Positions 36,501 through 45,543 are shown, counted from the stretch's first letter. The stretch is DNA of 64,000 nt from Maritalea sp049801075 (GCF_049801075.1 NZ_JBNAGG010000005.1:123988-187987), one strand, 5' to 3'. Numbers and translations are program-made. Notes: generated by a model not told the origin, from the sequence alone.

Positions 36501-36980
36501 CATCATTTGCGCCCGGTCGGCATCTTCAATCACTTCAAAGTCGAACGGCACGCCCGCCTCAAGCGGGAACCGATGCAACACAGATTCTGCGAACGCGTGG
36601 ATGGTATTGATTTTCAATCCGCCTGGCGTTTCCAATGCAAATGCAAAAAGTTGCTTGGCCCGTTGCAAAGTTGAGGCGCTTGGGTGGGTGTCCGTCAGCT
36701 CAATCAACTCGTTGATCAATGCGTCTTCACCCATCAAAGCCCAATCGCCGAGTTTGTCTGTGACACGGGCGCGCATTTCAGCTGCGGCGGCTTTGGTATA
36801 GGTCAGACACAAGATCTCATCAGGCGCGACGCCATCGAGCAATATGCGCAGCACCCTGCGCGACAATACAAAGGTTTTGCCTGAGCCTGCATTGGCGGCG
36901 ACCCATGCATGGGCTTCAGGATTGGCGGCACGCTTTTGCGCGGAGACGGTTTCAGGGGCAATATGCAAATCTTGGCGCAT
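33600..36980 (-). CDS. addA: Double-strand break repair helicase-nuclease AddA
   Basis: Large subunit of the AddAB helicase-nuclease that resects broken ends for RecA. It has 1126 residues: Walker A AGSGKT at 31-36, the UvrD helicase core with LVDESQDTNP and VGDEKQSIYSFQGAEPRLF, VMTVHGAKGLEAPIV, and at the C-terminus a nuclease domain with RITGRIDRLV and VDFKSD, the PD-(D/E)xK site. The ATG overlaps the addB stop by one base (TAATG). It is the alphaproteobacterial AddA size. Confidence 0.96.
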   Translation of the reverse strand: MRQDLHIAPETVSAQKRAANPEAHAWVAANAGSGKTFVLSRRVLRILLDGVAPDEILCLTYTKAAAAEMRARVTDKLGDWALMGEDALINELIELTDTHPSASTLQRAKQLFAFALETPGGLKINTIHAFAESVLHRFPLEAGVPFDFEVIEDADRAQMMQDARERVLAGRYRADQIAHLLDALFERASDAQIEDALDKLLAEGAKLKTLLAHKDRAIENLAEFLKVPADLSAAQIEDHVLNEAILPQSEYHGVGQHLHHLGVAKTIADGLLAADPNEKRMEQAFTALLTQKGTPKKGAAGIAKKDEALAGQLEAEGERLADLFEQLKLARFLDNSKLLLALAEAVVGAYEASKKAKAHLDFDDLILALKRLFANEAYGPWVAYKLDAGITHILVDESQDTNPEQWDIIEAIAREFFAGEGAVLKKRTLFAVGDEKQSIYSFQGAEPRLFGEMGRRFARRAREAEQTWHDVPLQTSFRTQNPILSAVDLVFEAQENHKGLSGVAAAPAHKAARTTNAGFVALWPKEPLAEKPEPGDQYPIEAAQHEQRPEAKLAQRVARTIENWLRKGRTLSGHDRAVRPDDIMILVQTRGRLFKEMIKALKQRNLPNLGEDKLVVNDHIAVKDLLVLGDVMVNPADDLGLATLLRSPLFNISEEQLFELCHNRSKGPLWAHLRQFAKTHPWAEKPYALLREWRTHLDVDRPYEFFAFILYTHKGLQKFHTRLGPEIDDVIGEFMTMALAHERQDQSSLIGFLTKMRASPAEVKRELSDVKDNIRVMTVHGAKGLEAPIVICLDATQAPDSRNYTSSVFLDVPAELPHKSFLAWNIGGANNLPEAASALKDKRAEKEFDEYRRKLYVALTRAEDELYLTGVEKKPSKSGPASWFDMAMGALQPVADEREEGTIYPSGAQIYQPAKPITLSHERADLPSYMVQPVEAPEKRVIVEPSKGDETLPTSLTSADEVATGLPPKLAMARGNALHALLQYLPECAESQREAQANIALPLILPEAPELHGEILDKAMTILKNDELSFLFSAQSRAEVALAANIELDGAPARITGRIDRLVISEKEVLIVDFKSDQNVPETAEQISPKYRHQLAQYAQVLAKTYPEHTLKTAILWTQNARLMYV

Positions 36981-39900
36981 TATTCATCCTCCCCTTCCGG
37001 TGCCCATTCTTTAGCGCGGGCAAGATGATCATAATCGCCCTCAAACCGTTGCTCTGGCTTTGGGTTCAATTGCGAGACCATGGCAATATCGTCACGCAAC
37101 AACATCAGCTCTGCAAAGCGGGAAAAGCGTTCCCAATATTGATCCACCCAATCCTCAGCGGTTTGATTTGAGGGGAAATTGGTCACGTTCAAGGTGTCAG
37201 GCCCATGCGCCAATTTTACGTAGCGAAAAGCTGCACTGTCGCCGCGCGACAACCCATCAAAGCCGCCCTGACGTGCGATCAACCCGGCCATTGGCAATTG
37301 TGGTGCCATAAAGGCTTCCATGTCCTTTTTGCTGGGCACGCCACCGGTTTTAAAATCTACGATCTCAAATTCGCCCTGTTGGGTTTGATCAACCCGGTCC
37401 GCACGACCGTGCAAGGTGAACATTTCACCGGCAATTTCAAGCTGAGTTTCACCGCGAATTTCCGCATGACGCAATGCCAGATGCATATTCTGCGTGATCT
37501 CATGATTTAGGAACGCGCGGGCGATTGCGTCAAACCGCTTGAGCCATATATCGCGACGATCTGCAACATCTGCCAACCGCTCATAGGCAGCGCGGGCCAT
37601 GTCCATCATGATCTCGTGTGCGTTCGGCGCAGCGCAATCATGCCCGTGCGCGATAAAGTCGCCTAGTACATCATGAATGAGGTTGCCCCGCTCCGCAAAG
37701 TCAGGCGGCGCACCTAACGGGTCAAGTGGCTTTAGGCCCAAAATATGTTTTGCATAAACCGCATAGGGATCGCGCAGCAATGTTTCGATTTCTGTGATCG
37801 ACAAGCGGCGTGGCCGCAAGCTTGCAGGCGGTTGAGGCGTTGGACGCACTGCAGGTTGTACAGACGGAACCGCATCGATTTGTGTGGTCCACGCTTTTAA
37901 ATGCGCCACGCGGGCACAAAGTTCTTTCTCGCAATCCCCGCCAACAAAAGCCAAAAGACGTTTGAGAAAACGCGACTGATCCGCCGGCGAGGTGCCGCGC
38001 CGTTCGGCATAGCTGAGGATAACTTTTGATGCACTGAGGGCCATCAAGAAGTCGTGGGCCGCCAAACCGACTTTGCGCTCTGGCGGTTCCAGCCCGATGG
38101 CCATTTTCATGCCGCGCGACATCCATGGGCCGGGGTCGGCATCTTCAGGCCACACACCCTCATTCAGCCCTGCCAATATCATAACATCAGCGCTTTGCAA
38201 TCGCGCCTCAATGCGCCCCCACAATTGCACATCATGGCGAGCCCGTTCCAGTGGCCGAACTGACACCGGGCTCATCAATAGAGAAATGGCGGCCACAAAT
38301 TGCCCCGCCGCAATTTTGCTCAGTTCCACTTCGCCAGCGGCCAGCTCAACCAGCCAGTCACCCAACTGGTCATAGCCATGCGGCGTGTGCAGCTTTTCCT
38401 GATCATCTTTAATGATGTTCAAGATCACATCTGGCAGTGATTTGGCCACTGTCATAAGGCTAGGCTCGCCAGTGTCGAACGCGCTGATGATGGGGGCCAG
38501 TACGCGCTCCATATCATCAAGCAGCTCTGTTAGCGCCTCTGCTTCGTCATCGCCCAATGGTCGTTGCCTTGGTGCAGGGTCGGTATGTGCTTTTTCCACC
38601 GCGCGTTTTAGGCCTGCCAAACCGGGCTTGCCACGTAGGCCGCGCAAAATTGACAGGTCGACAACTTCGCGCAGTGCCGACAGTTTGCCACGATCTCGAC
38701 CAAAACAAACGGATGAGTGGGTGAGGAACCCAACCAGATCAATGGCGGTGAATTGGGACTGCACCATTTGCAGCATCAATCGCACCAAGCGCCCGGCAGG
38801 GCTCTGGTTAAGCGGTACGCCTGCACTATCATCCACCGAGATATTGAAACGGTGCAGCTCTGCTATAATTTGGCGGGCCTGATCCCGATCTGGTGCCACG
38901 ATGCCAACGGACTTGTTCGCTGCTAAAGCCTCCCGTGTTGCCAACGCGATGGCACGACTTTCAAGCGCTTCATTTGGCATCGACAGCAAAGAAAGCTGGC
39001 CGGTTGCAGCCATCATCTGATCGCCAATCTTTTCGCGCTCGGTGTGCCAATGTGCCGTGTTTTCCGCCGTTGCCAGCGCTTGATGCAGCACATGCGCGCG
39101 CGTGTGATCTTTATCGGACAGTTCCACCACATCCTGTGGACCGCTGTTTAGCCGCCGTAAAAACTGCGCCATGCCATATTGCGGATGGGCATGAGCTTTG
39201 TTTTGTGGAGTTAGCAGGAAACTGAAGTCATCCACAGACATTGACGTATCGAAGCCGGGCAAAATTAACGCGCCATTGGGCAGCTTGCTGATCTCGGCCA
39301 AAAATCGCGCATTGGCGGGCACCGAACCAGTAGACCCCGCAGCGAACACTGGCCTTTGGCCATATCGCAGGTGCAGGGATTGCTGTGCCAGCGCAAATTT
39401 TTCGCTCCGCAAGGTCGCCACTTCTTGCAGTCCCAGGCTTTCGAGGAATAGCGGCCAGTTTTCCGTGACGATCCGGACAAATTGCAAACTTTGCTGCCAG
39501 TTTTCTGCCAGTTCATCCGGCACCAGATTGCTTAGGGCACTATAATCAATCTCTTCCGTCAAAAAATCGTCGAGCAATTGCCCTAGTGATTGGGCCATGG
39601 CCAAAATCTCAGCCGCACTTGGCGGAGATGCAAAACCGACCTGTTGCGCTTTTTCCGCCTGATGGGCCCAACCCTCAATCAAACGCGCCAAAAACAAAGT
39701 GCGCGCGGTTTTGGATGCAGGATTGGTGGCAGTGAGATCCGGCTCTGCGAAGAAGGCGTTCTCAACTTCATCGCTTTCCCCCATCGTATAGATGTTGGGC
39801 AAGAGCGTGGCATCATCCAACCGCTCAAGAAATATATCAATGAGCGCCAACCGCGCTCGCTTTGTTGGCAAATAGATTGTGATGTCGGACAGCCAAAAAG

Positions 39901-40006
39901 GCCCCTCGCGCGGCCATTCGGGCGCAAGTGTGCCGTCCAATATGCGTGTGGCCAGCACCTTCAGAAAAGGCGCGTCTGGCGCGATGGAAAAGAGCGAGCG
40001 CCGCAT
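36980..40006 (-). CDS. addB: Double-strand break repair protein AddB
   Basis: Partner of AddA, 1008 residues. The N-terminal helicase-like part is degenerate and lacks a good Walker A; the middle holds LAGLNEGVWPEDADPGPWMSR. The C-terminal nuclease has GRADRVD and IVDFKTG, a PD-(D/E)xK site. It recognises Chi-like sites in related systems. It starts 8 nt after the tsaE stop, so divL-tsaE-addB-addA-trx look co-transcribed. In several related genomes two further genes lie between tsaE and addB; none fits here. Confidence 0.94.
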   Translation of the reverse strand: MRRSLFSIAPDAPFLKVLATRILDGTLAPEWPREGPFWLSDITIYLPTKRARLALIDIFLERLDDATLLPNIYTMGESDEVENAFFAEPDLTATNPASKTARTLFLARLIEGWAHQAEKAQQVGFASPPSAAEILAMAQSLGQLLDDFLTEEIDYSALSNLVPDELAENWQQSLQFVRIVTENWPLFLESLGLQEVATLRSEKFALAQQSLHLRYGQRPVFAAGSTGSVPANARFLAEISKLPNGALILPGFDTSMSVDDFSFLLTPQNKAHAHPQYGMAQFLRRLNSGPQDVVELSDKDHTRAHVLHQALATAENTAHWHTEREKIGDQMMAATGQLSLLSMPNEALESRAIALATREALAANKSVGIVAPDRDQARQIIAELHRFNISVDDSAGVPLNQSPAGRLVRLMLQMVQSQFTAIDLVGFLTHSSVCFGRDRGKLSALREVVDLSILRGLRGKPGLAGLKRAVEKAHTDPAPRQRPLGDDEAEALTELLDDMERVLAPIISAFDTGEPSLMTVAKSLPDVILNIIKDDQEKLHTPHGYDQLGDWLVELAAGEVELSKIAAGQFVAAISLLMSPVSVRPLERARHDVQLWGRIEARLQSADVMILAGLNEGVWPEDADPGPWMSRGMKMAIGLEPPERKVGLAAHDFLMALSASKVILSYAERRGTSPADQSRFLKRLLAFVGGDCEKELCARVAHLKAWTTQIDAVPSVQPAVRPTPQPPASLRPRRLSITEIETLLRDPYAVYAKHILGLKPLDPLGAPPDFAERGNLIHDVLGDFIAHGHDCAAPNAHEIMMDMARAAYERLADVADRRDIWLKRFDAIARAFLNHEITQNMHLALRHAEIRGETQLEIAGEMFTLHGRADRVDQTQQGEFEIVDFKTGGVPSKKDMEAFMAPQLPMAGLIARQGGFDGLSRGDSAAFRYVKLAHGPDTLNVTNFPSNQTAEDWVDQYWERFSRFAELMLLRDDIAMVSQLNPKPEQRFEGDYDHLARAKEWAPEGEDE

Positions 40007-40014
40007 TATGTCCC

Positions 40015-40521
40015 TTAGATCAGTTTGATGCCGCTATCTGATCGGGATTCGAGCTGTTGAGCAAGAACTTCCAGACGTTCTGGTGCGCCAGAAACATGCA
40101 ATGTGCGGCCTTCAAGCATTTCAGAAATCACATGAAGCGATAGTGTGAAGGTTGCTTGGTCGGCCAATTCCGCAATCCGCTCTGGCCATTCAACCAACAA
40201 GATCGCTTCCGGATCATCAAACAGGCCCAGCTCATCCGCTTCGCTGGCATCGCTTAGGCGATAAAGATCTGAGTGCAAATAGGTTTGCTCTTGAAGCTTA
40301 TAGCTTTGCACCAGTGAAAAGGTCGGGCTCGGCACTTCCAGGTCCGGGTCATTGGCGGCGTCGCGCAGCAAGGCGCGCGCCAGAAAGCTTTTGCCAGCGC
40401 CGAGGTCGCCCGTCAGCGCCACGATGTCACCCGGCTTCAGCAAGCTGCGCAACAGCGCGGCAAACTCAAGCGTTGCGCTTTCGCTCACTAAAATGATGGA
40501 AAGTTGTTGGTTCTGCGTCAT
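40015..40521 (-). CDS. tsaE: tRNA threonylcarbamoyladenosine biosynthesis ATPase TsaE
   Basis: ATPase that helps TsaD/TsaB make t6A37 in ANN-reading tRNAs. The 168-residue protein has the P-loop GDLGAGKS, PSPTFSLVQSY and HSDLYRL, followed by LVEWPER, all diagnostic. Its ATG overlaps the divL stop by one base (TAATG). Confidence 0.95.
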   Translation of the reverse strand: MTQNQQLSIILVSESATLEFAALLRSLLKPGDIVALTGDLGAGKSFLARALLRDAANDPDLEVPSPTFSLVQSYKLQEQTYLHSDLYRLSDASEADELGLFDDPEAILLVEWPERIAELADQATFTLSLHVISEMLEGRTLHVSGAPERLEVLAQQLESRSDSGIKLI

Positions 40522-42986
40522 TATTCAGCGGCGCCTTTTGCCACCTGTTCGGCTGGCAAGTTGACGGTTACCTTCGTGCCGCGCGGCTGCAACCGCTCAA
40601 TGGCAACCGTTCCGCCATGCATATGGACAAAGGTTTTTACGATGGAGAGCCCCAAGCCAGCGCCACGTTGGCGCCCTTCAACTGCTTTTCCTTCAAAGCG
40701 ATCAAAGACGGACGCGATTATGTCATCCGGAATGCCCACGCCTTCATCTTCAACCACAAATAAGATACGCCCGCCGCGTTCAAAGACATCAAGGCGCACG
40801 CGTGCACCAGGATCGGAATAGCGAACCGCATTAGACAAAAGATTGTATAACACCTGAACGATGCGGGTGCCGTCAGCCACAAATGTGGGTAGATTATCAT
40901 CAATTGAAATATCGAGATTAATCGGCACTTCATCGCTACCCACCTGCAAGGCAGCCAGCACGCCTTTGCGCGCCTTTTCAACCAATGCATGAACGTCCAG
41001 CACGTCGGTTTGTAGCTCAGCAATGCCCGCATCAATGGTGGTTAGGTCGAGAATATTGTCAATCAATAAGCCCAAAGAGCTCGAGGAGGCTCGGATAAAG
41101 TCCGTATAGTCCTTTTGCTTTTCTGTGAGCGGCCCTGCAGCTTCACTGGCCAATAGGTCCGCAAAGCCAATAATATTGGTCAGCGGCGACCGGAACTCGT
41201 AGGAGATGTTTTGCACGAAAGCATCTTTGAGTTTGTCGGCTGTTTCCAACGCTTCGTTGCGCTCTTTCAAGACTTTTTCAAACGATGCGCCTTCGGTCAC
41301 GTCAACAAAGGTGACCAAGGTTTGGCTATCCGGCAAGCGCACAATCGCATAATCGATCAAGCGATGATCCGACCGGACAATGCGTCCCTTCTTGTCGTGG
41401 CGCTCTGCGTCAAAGTCGAGGATTTCTTCTTTGAGGTCCGACCAAATGCGCTCGCCATCTTCAGGTAAGGTTTCCGCGCTGATCGAGGCGATATCGGCAA
41501 TGTGGGTTTGCTTGTCCAGCTTGTTCATGGGCAGCTTCCAAATGCGGGAAAGCTGTGCATTGTGCAATTTCAAGCGGCCATCGGTGCCAAACACGGCCAC
41601 GGCTTCGGACAAGGCGTTCAATGTTTCATCTTGCACGTGGATCAGCGCATTATAGCGGCTTTCCAAGGCAAGCTGTTCGGTCACATTGTGGTAGATGTAA
41701 ATTACGCCACGCTCATGCGGTGCAGGAGAGGCAATCACGTTCAGCGCTTGCCCGCTGGGCAAATGCCACATGGTTTCGCGCGTTTTTTTCAACCCATAGG
41801 CTTCAAGATGTTGCGCGCGCCACTTCTTATAATCTGGCTCCATTGGCAATTTGCCCTGGGTGCGCAGTCGGTCGAGGAGAGCTTTTTCGCTTGGCTGTGT
41901 TTCCAGCCAGGCCACATCCATTTCCCAAAATTCAGAGAATGCTTTGTTAAAATGGGTCAGTTGGCCTGCACCATCAAACACGGCAACCGGCGTGCGCAAT
42001 TCATTGATCGCAGCGGTTAGGAAACTCGCTTTAGGGTCGTTCTTTTCTTCGTTTGATGCAAAGCCTTGCACAGCATAGCCGGCGGTACCATCGGCCAGTT
42101 TGAACATGGTAACATCGAGAACGCCGAAATCATCATGATCTTCCGTAACGGACAATGGCCCGCCGTCCAAAGGATCGAGGCGGCGGTGGCGTGCGAGGGT
42201 TTCTTCGCCAAACAATTCAGGTATGGGCTGGTCTGGCTCAAGCCCGGCGCCGCCCAATGCCAATTTCAAATAGGCTTCGTTGACCTTCACCAATTGGCCT
42301 TGATAATTGCGCACCCAGGCTGGGTGATTGAACTTATCAATCAGCGCAGCATAGGTTTCAATTGTCGGCACATTATTGCGCGTTTCAGCCAATACATATG
42401 GCTCGTCCACTTCCGCCTCACGCGGCGAAATGCGTATCAACGGCTTGCCCGCAACCACGCGACCTGAGATGCGGTAATCGCGATCGCCAAGGCCGGGCGC
42501 GCGATATTCAAACTCGCGCCCTTGCGCTTGCAACTCATCCAGCTTGAACGATACTTCGATGGCGGCCTTAGGGTTCAGCCATGTTTTAAATTCGAGAATG
42601 TCGCCGATTGAACTGCATGTTGGGATGGTAGACTGAATTGGCCCGATTGAATCGGCCTGCTCTTTGCCGCCACGCCAAATCAATGTGACTTCGCGCATGC
42701 CGTGCAAGATGGCGCCTTTTTCATCTAGCGCCGCGCTCATTTCGGCCAGCTGACGCTGCGTTTTCACGCGCAAAAGCTGCACTTTCCGATGTTGGCGCAA
42801 TGCCATGTAAGTCGCTGCACCGCCACATAAAAGCGCCCCGAGCGCAATCGCCAAGGGGGTTGTTGATACAAGCTGTGTGGTGGAGATGCCCGTTTGGGCT
42901 AGGGCTGGATTTGCGGCCAGCATGGCAAGAGATGCGCAACTGAGTTTTGCGACTCCTTTTTTAATCCGGAATGTGACCGGCCCCAT
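40521..42986 (-). CDS. divL: DivL-type pseudo-histidine kinase (PAS sensor)
   Basis: Cell-cycle regulator that in Caulobacter binds CckA and phosphorylated DivK and so controls CtrA. I choose ATG 42986 (821 residues), which has AAGGGG 6 nt upstream; a TTG at 43010 is less likely. An N-terminal signal-like region and a membrane segment near 45-63 are followed by several PAS-like domains and a coiled-coil linker. The H-box reads NISYEFRSPLTNI: Tyr596 replaces the usual phospho-acceptor histidine (codon 41199-41201, TAC on the - strand). The ATPase domain is complete: LYNLLSNAVRYSD, VVEDEGVGIPDD and GAGLGLSIVKTF. The Tyr plus the tsaE neighbour support DivL over a generic kinase. Confidence 0.88.
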   Translation of the reverse strand: MGPVTFRIKKGVAKLSCASLAMLAANPALAQTGISTTQLVSTTPLAIALGALLCGGAATYMALRQHRKVQLLRVKTQRQLAEMSAALDEKGAILHGMREVTLIWRGGKEQADSIGPIQSTIPTCSSIGDILEFKTWLNPKAAIEVSFKLDELQAQGREFEYRAPGLGDRDYRISGRVVAGKPLIRISPREAEVDEPYVLAETRNNVPTIETYAALIDKFNHPAWVRNYQGQLVKVNEAYLKLALGGAGLEPDQPIPELFGEETLARHRRLDPLDGGPLSVTEDHDDFGVLDVTMFKLADGTAGYAVQGFASNEEKNDPKASFLTAAINELRTPVAVFDGAGQLTHFNKAFSEFWEMDVAWLETQPSEKALLDRLRTQGKLPMEPDYKKWRAQHLEAYGLKKTRETMWHLPSGQALNVIASPAPHERGVIYIYHNVTEQLALESRYNALIHVQDETLNALSEAVAVFGTDGRLKLHNAQLSRIWKLPMNKLDKQTHIADIASISAETLPEDGERIWSDLKEEILDFDAERHDKKGRIVRSDHRLIDYAIVRLPDSQTLVTFVDVTEGASFEKVLKERNEALETADKLKDAFVQNISYEFRSPLTNIIGFADLLASEAAGPLTEKQKDYTDFIRASSSSLGLLIDNILDLTTIDAGIAELQTDVLDVHALVEKARKGVLAALQVGSDEVPINLDISIDDNLPTFVADGTRIVQVLYNLLSNAVRYSDPGARVRLDVFERGGRILFVVEDEGVGIPDDIIASVFDRFEGKAVEGRQRGAGLGLSIVKTFVHMHGGTVAIERLQPRGTKVTVNLPAEQVAKGAAE

Positions 42987-43088
42987 TTTTAGCCCCTTAA
43001 AAATTATCAAATCGCCGCCCGCTCAGCGAATCACTTCACCATACCGCTTCGGCGAATCACGCAACAAGAGTCAAAATGCGTTTTGGGC

Positions 43089-43117
43089 AAAAAAAGGGGC
43101 GTTTTACACTCCCCTTT
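43089..43117 (-). terminator. Terminator of ahcY
   Basis: On the - strand, AAAGGGG-11 nt-CCCCTTTTTTT, 24 nt beyond the ahcY stop. It separates ahcY from divL. Confidence 0.7.
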
Positions 43118-43140
43118 GGATAAATATCTGCAAATGAATC

Positions 43141-44544
43141 TTAATAGCGATATTGCTCTGATTTGAACGGTCCGTTTTGCTCAACGCCGATATAATCAGC
43201 TTGCTCTTTGGACAGCTTGGTAAGTTTTGCACCTAGTTTATCCAAATGCAGCGCCGCTACTTTTTCGTCCAAATGCTTGGGTAGCACATAGACTTTGTTT
43301 TCGTATTTGTCGCCATGGGCAAACAATTCGATTTGCGCCAATGTCTGGTTGGCGAAAGATGCGCTCATCACAAAGCTTGGGTGGCCTGTGGCGTTGCCCA
43401 AATTCACCAAACGACCTTGCGACAAAAGGATCATGCGGTTGCCTTGTGGGAATTCGATCATGTCCACTTGTGGCTTCACATTGGTCCATTTTTGGTTGCG
43501 TAGGGCTGAAACCTGAATCTCATTGTCGAAGTGACCAATATTGGCGACAATCGCCATATCTTTCAGGCGACGCATGTGATCGAGAGTCAAAATGTCTTTG
43601 TTGCCTGTGGCAGTAACCACAATGTCAGCCCGCTCAATATCGTCTTCAAGCGTCACAACTTCATAGCCATCCATTGCGGCCTGCAATGCACAGATTGGGT
43701 CAACCTCGGTCACCATCACGCGCGCACCTGCGCCACGCAAAGACGCGGCTGAGCCTTTGCCCACATCGCCATAGCCACAAACGATGGCTACTTTACCGGC
43801 CATCATCACGTCTGTGCCGCGGCGGATCGCATCAACCAAGCTTTCGCGACAACCATATTTGTTATCGAACTTGGATTTGGTGACGCTGTCGTTCACATTG
43901 ATTGCGGGGAACGGCAATTCGCCTTTTTCCTGCAACTGATACAGGCGGATCACACCGGTGGTTGTTTCTTCCGACACGCCTTTGATGCTTTCACGTACGC
44001 GCGAATAAAAGTTCGGGTCTTTGGCCAAGCGCTTTTTGATTGTCGCTACGAAAACTTCTTCTTCTTCGTTTGACGGGTTGTCCAAAACGCCGGGGTCTGT
44101 TTCGGCTTTGGCGCCATTGAGGATCAACATGGTCGCGTCGCCACCATCGTCCAAAATCATATTGGCCAACTCGCCATTATCGAATTCAAACAAGCGGTCC
44201 GCAAAGTCCCAATATTCTTCCAATGTTTCGCCTTTATGGGCAAATACGGGGATACCAGCAGCGGCAATTGCTGCGGCGGCATGATCTTGGGTTGAATAAA
44301 TGTTGCAAGACGCCCAGCGCACCTCTGCGCCTAGGGCCACCAATGTTTCAATCAACACGGCTGTTTGGATGGTCATATGCAAGGAGCCGGCAATCCGCGC
44401 GCCTTTCAATGGCTGTGAGGCGGCAAACTCTTTGCGGATAGCCATCAGGCCTGGCATTTCCACTTCGGCCATTTCAATTTCTTTGCGGCCATAGTCGGCC
44501 AAGCTGAGGTCTTTTACAGCATATTCTTGGGTCAACGCGCTCAT
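43141..44544 (-). CDS. ahcY: Adenosylhomocysteinase
   Basis: Splits S-adenosylhomocysteine to homocysteine and adenosine, keeping methylation running. The 467-residue protein includes HMTIQTAVLIETL near the start, the NAD-binding GYGDVGKGSAASLRGAG, the insert typical of the bacterial form, and the end NGPFKSEQYRY. AAGGAGA lies 7 nt before the ATG. An AT-rich repeat-palindrome upstream may be its operator. Confidence 0.97.
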   Translation of the reverse strand: MSALTQEYAVKDLSLADYGRKEIEMAEVEMPGLMAIRKEFAASQPLKGARIAGSLHMTIQTAVLIETLVALGAEVRWASCNIYSTQDHAAAAIAAAGIPVFAHKGETLEEYWDFADRLFEFDNGELANMILDDGGDATMLILNGAKAETDPGVLDNPSNEEEEVFVATIKKRLAKDPNFYSRVRESIKGVSEETTTGVIRLYQLQEKGELPFPAINVNDSVTKSKFDNKYGCRESLVDAIRRGTDVMMAGKVAIVCGYGDVGKGSAASLRGAGARVMVTEVDPICALQAAMDGYEVVTLEDDIERADIVVTATGNKDILTLDHMRRLKDMAIVANIGHFDNEIQVSALRNQKWTNVKPQVDMIEFPQGNRMILLSQGRLVNLGNATGHPSFVMSASFANQTLAQIELFAHGDKYENKVYVLPKHLDEKVAALHLDKLGAKLTKLSKEQADYIGVEQNGPFKSEQYRY

Positions 44545-44603
44545 TCACGGGTCTCCTTAAAATCAGTTTGCCCGAGTTATAGCGGGCAAAGGTTGACCAT
44601 TCA

Positions 44604-44629
44604 ATAAAGATATAAAGATTTATTTATAT
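44604..44629 (-). promoter_or_regulatory. Candidate operator upstream of ahcY
   Basis: Two direct copies of ATAAAGAT (44604-44611, 44612-44619) overlap a palindrome ATATAAA-6 nt-TTTATAT (44610-44629), 60-85 nt upstream of the ahcY ATG. ArsR-type SahR regulators control SAH recycling genes in many proteobacteria through AT-rich inverted repeats; matching this site to them is inference. Confidence 0.4.
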
Positions 44630-44631
44630 GC

Positions 44632-45141
44632 CTAATCGCTAAACCGGATACGGCGGCGATATTTAAAGGGCAATCGAGCGATCGCCCAAGCTATTGCTGC
44701 GGTGATCCAAGCGGCAGCGCCGCCCAAAAAGGCGAACAGGCCCCCTTCAGGATTTAAAGGTACCGAAAGATCATATTGCGCCCAGGTTGCATTGGCCAAT
44801 TCAGGGTCAAAATATTGCACAAAGCCCATAGCCTGCTCAGCAACATTGGAATTTTGCAACGCCACTTGATGGGCATTGAGTTTATCAAAGCGGATAAACA
44901 CTTCACGCATGGATGTGCCCTGCTTGACCAAAAATTCATCCTCGGCTTGTGCATAGGTGTTGAGCGCTTGTTCGCGAGACAGGTCTTGCTCGGCTGCGTC
45001 GCGGTCAAATCGATTGATGATGGTGCGCAACTCTTCAATTGCGCCATCTAGTCGCTGCTCATATTGACTGGTGAAACCGGGAAACTGTGCCCCTGCAACG
45101 CCGCCAACGACGAATACGATTATGAAAACCAAGCCGCGCAT
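44632..45141 (-). CDS. DUF2937 family membrane protein
   Basis: 169 residues from ATG 45141 (GGGG 5 nt upstream). A first hydrophobic segment (1-18) is followed by a polar, helical middle part starting PGFTSQYEQRLDGAIEEL, and a second hydrophobic segment lies near the C-terminus (FLGGAAAWITAAIAWAIA). This matches a small family of unknown function that spans the membrane twice. It lies between HPr and ahcY in divergence-free order; no role can be assigned. Confidence 0.7.
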   Translation of the reverse strand: MRGLVFIIVFVVGGVAGAQFPGFTSQYEQRLDGAIEELRTIINRFDRDAAEQDLSREQALNTYAQAEDEFLVKQGTSMREVFIRFDKLNAHQVALQNSNVAEQAMGFVQYFDPELANATWAQYDLSVPLNPEGGLFAFLGGAAAWITAAIAWAIARLPFKYRRRIRFSD

Positions 45142-45213
45142 GATCACCCCGCAATTGCGATAATGAAACCTATATTGGCATGGTGCGTGAAGAATTCAAA
45201 CAAATGATCGAAT

Positions 45214-45534
45214 TCAGGACACATCCTCTTCATTGGCTTCTGTGTCTTCGTCGAAGCCATTTTCCACCAATTGCACCAACGCATCCAGCGCTTCGCGCGC
45301 CTGCGGACCTTTTGTTTTCACCAAAATTGTTGAGCCGGGCCCGGCCGCCAATAGCATCAGGCCCATAATGGAAGAGCCTCCCACCGTTTGCCCATCGCGG
45401 GTGACACTTATGTCCGCATCAAAGCACTCAGATGTTCGGGCAAAACGCGCAGACGCGCGGGCATGAAGCCCGCGACGATTGCAGATGCGCAAAAGTTGAC
45501 CGAATGACTTTTCTGGGTGCGAAGAATTGGGCAT
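45214..45534 (-). CDS. ptsH: Phosphocarrier protein HPr (PTS, regulatory)
   Basis: 106 residues of the HPr fold, with His24 in RRGLHARAS as the site phosphorylated by EI and Ser55 in GSSIMG as the target of HPr kinase. It has 10-15 residues more than usual at each end and an acidic tail. With EIIA(Man), HPr kinase and no sugar permease nearby, it should belong to the incomplete regulatory PTS of alphaproteobacteria rather than to sugar uptake. It follows EIIA by 9 nt. Confidence 0.93.
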   Translation of the reverse strand: MPNSSHPEKSFGQLLRICNRRGLHARASARFARTSECFDADISVTRDGQTVGGSSIMGLMLLAAGPGSTILVKTKGPQAREALDALVQLVENGFDEDTEANEEDVS

Positions 45535-45543
45535 GGGGATAAA

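Noticed and set aside
44545..44640. SAH or SAM riboswitch upstream of ahcY
   Set aside because: The leader is too short and shows no matching conserved core or pseudoknot.
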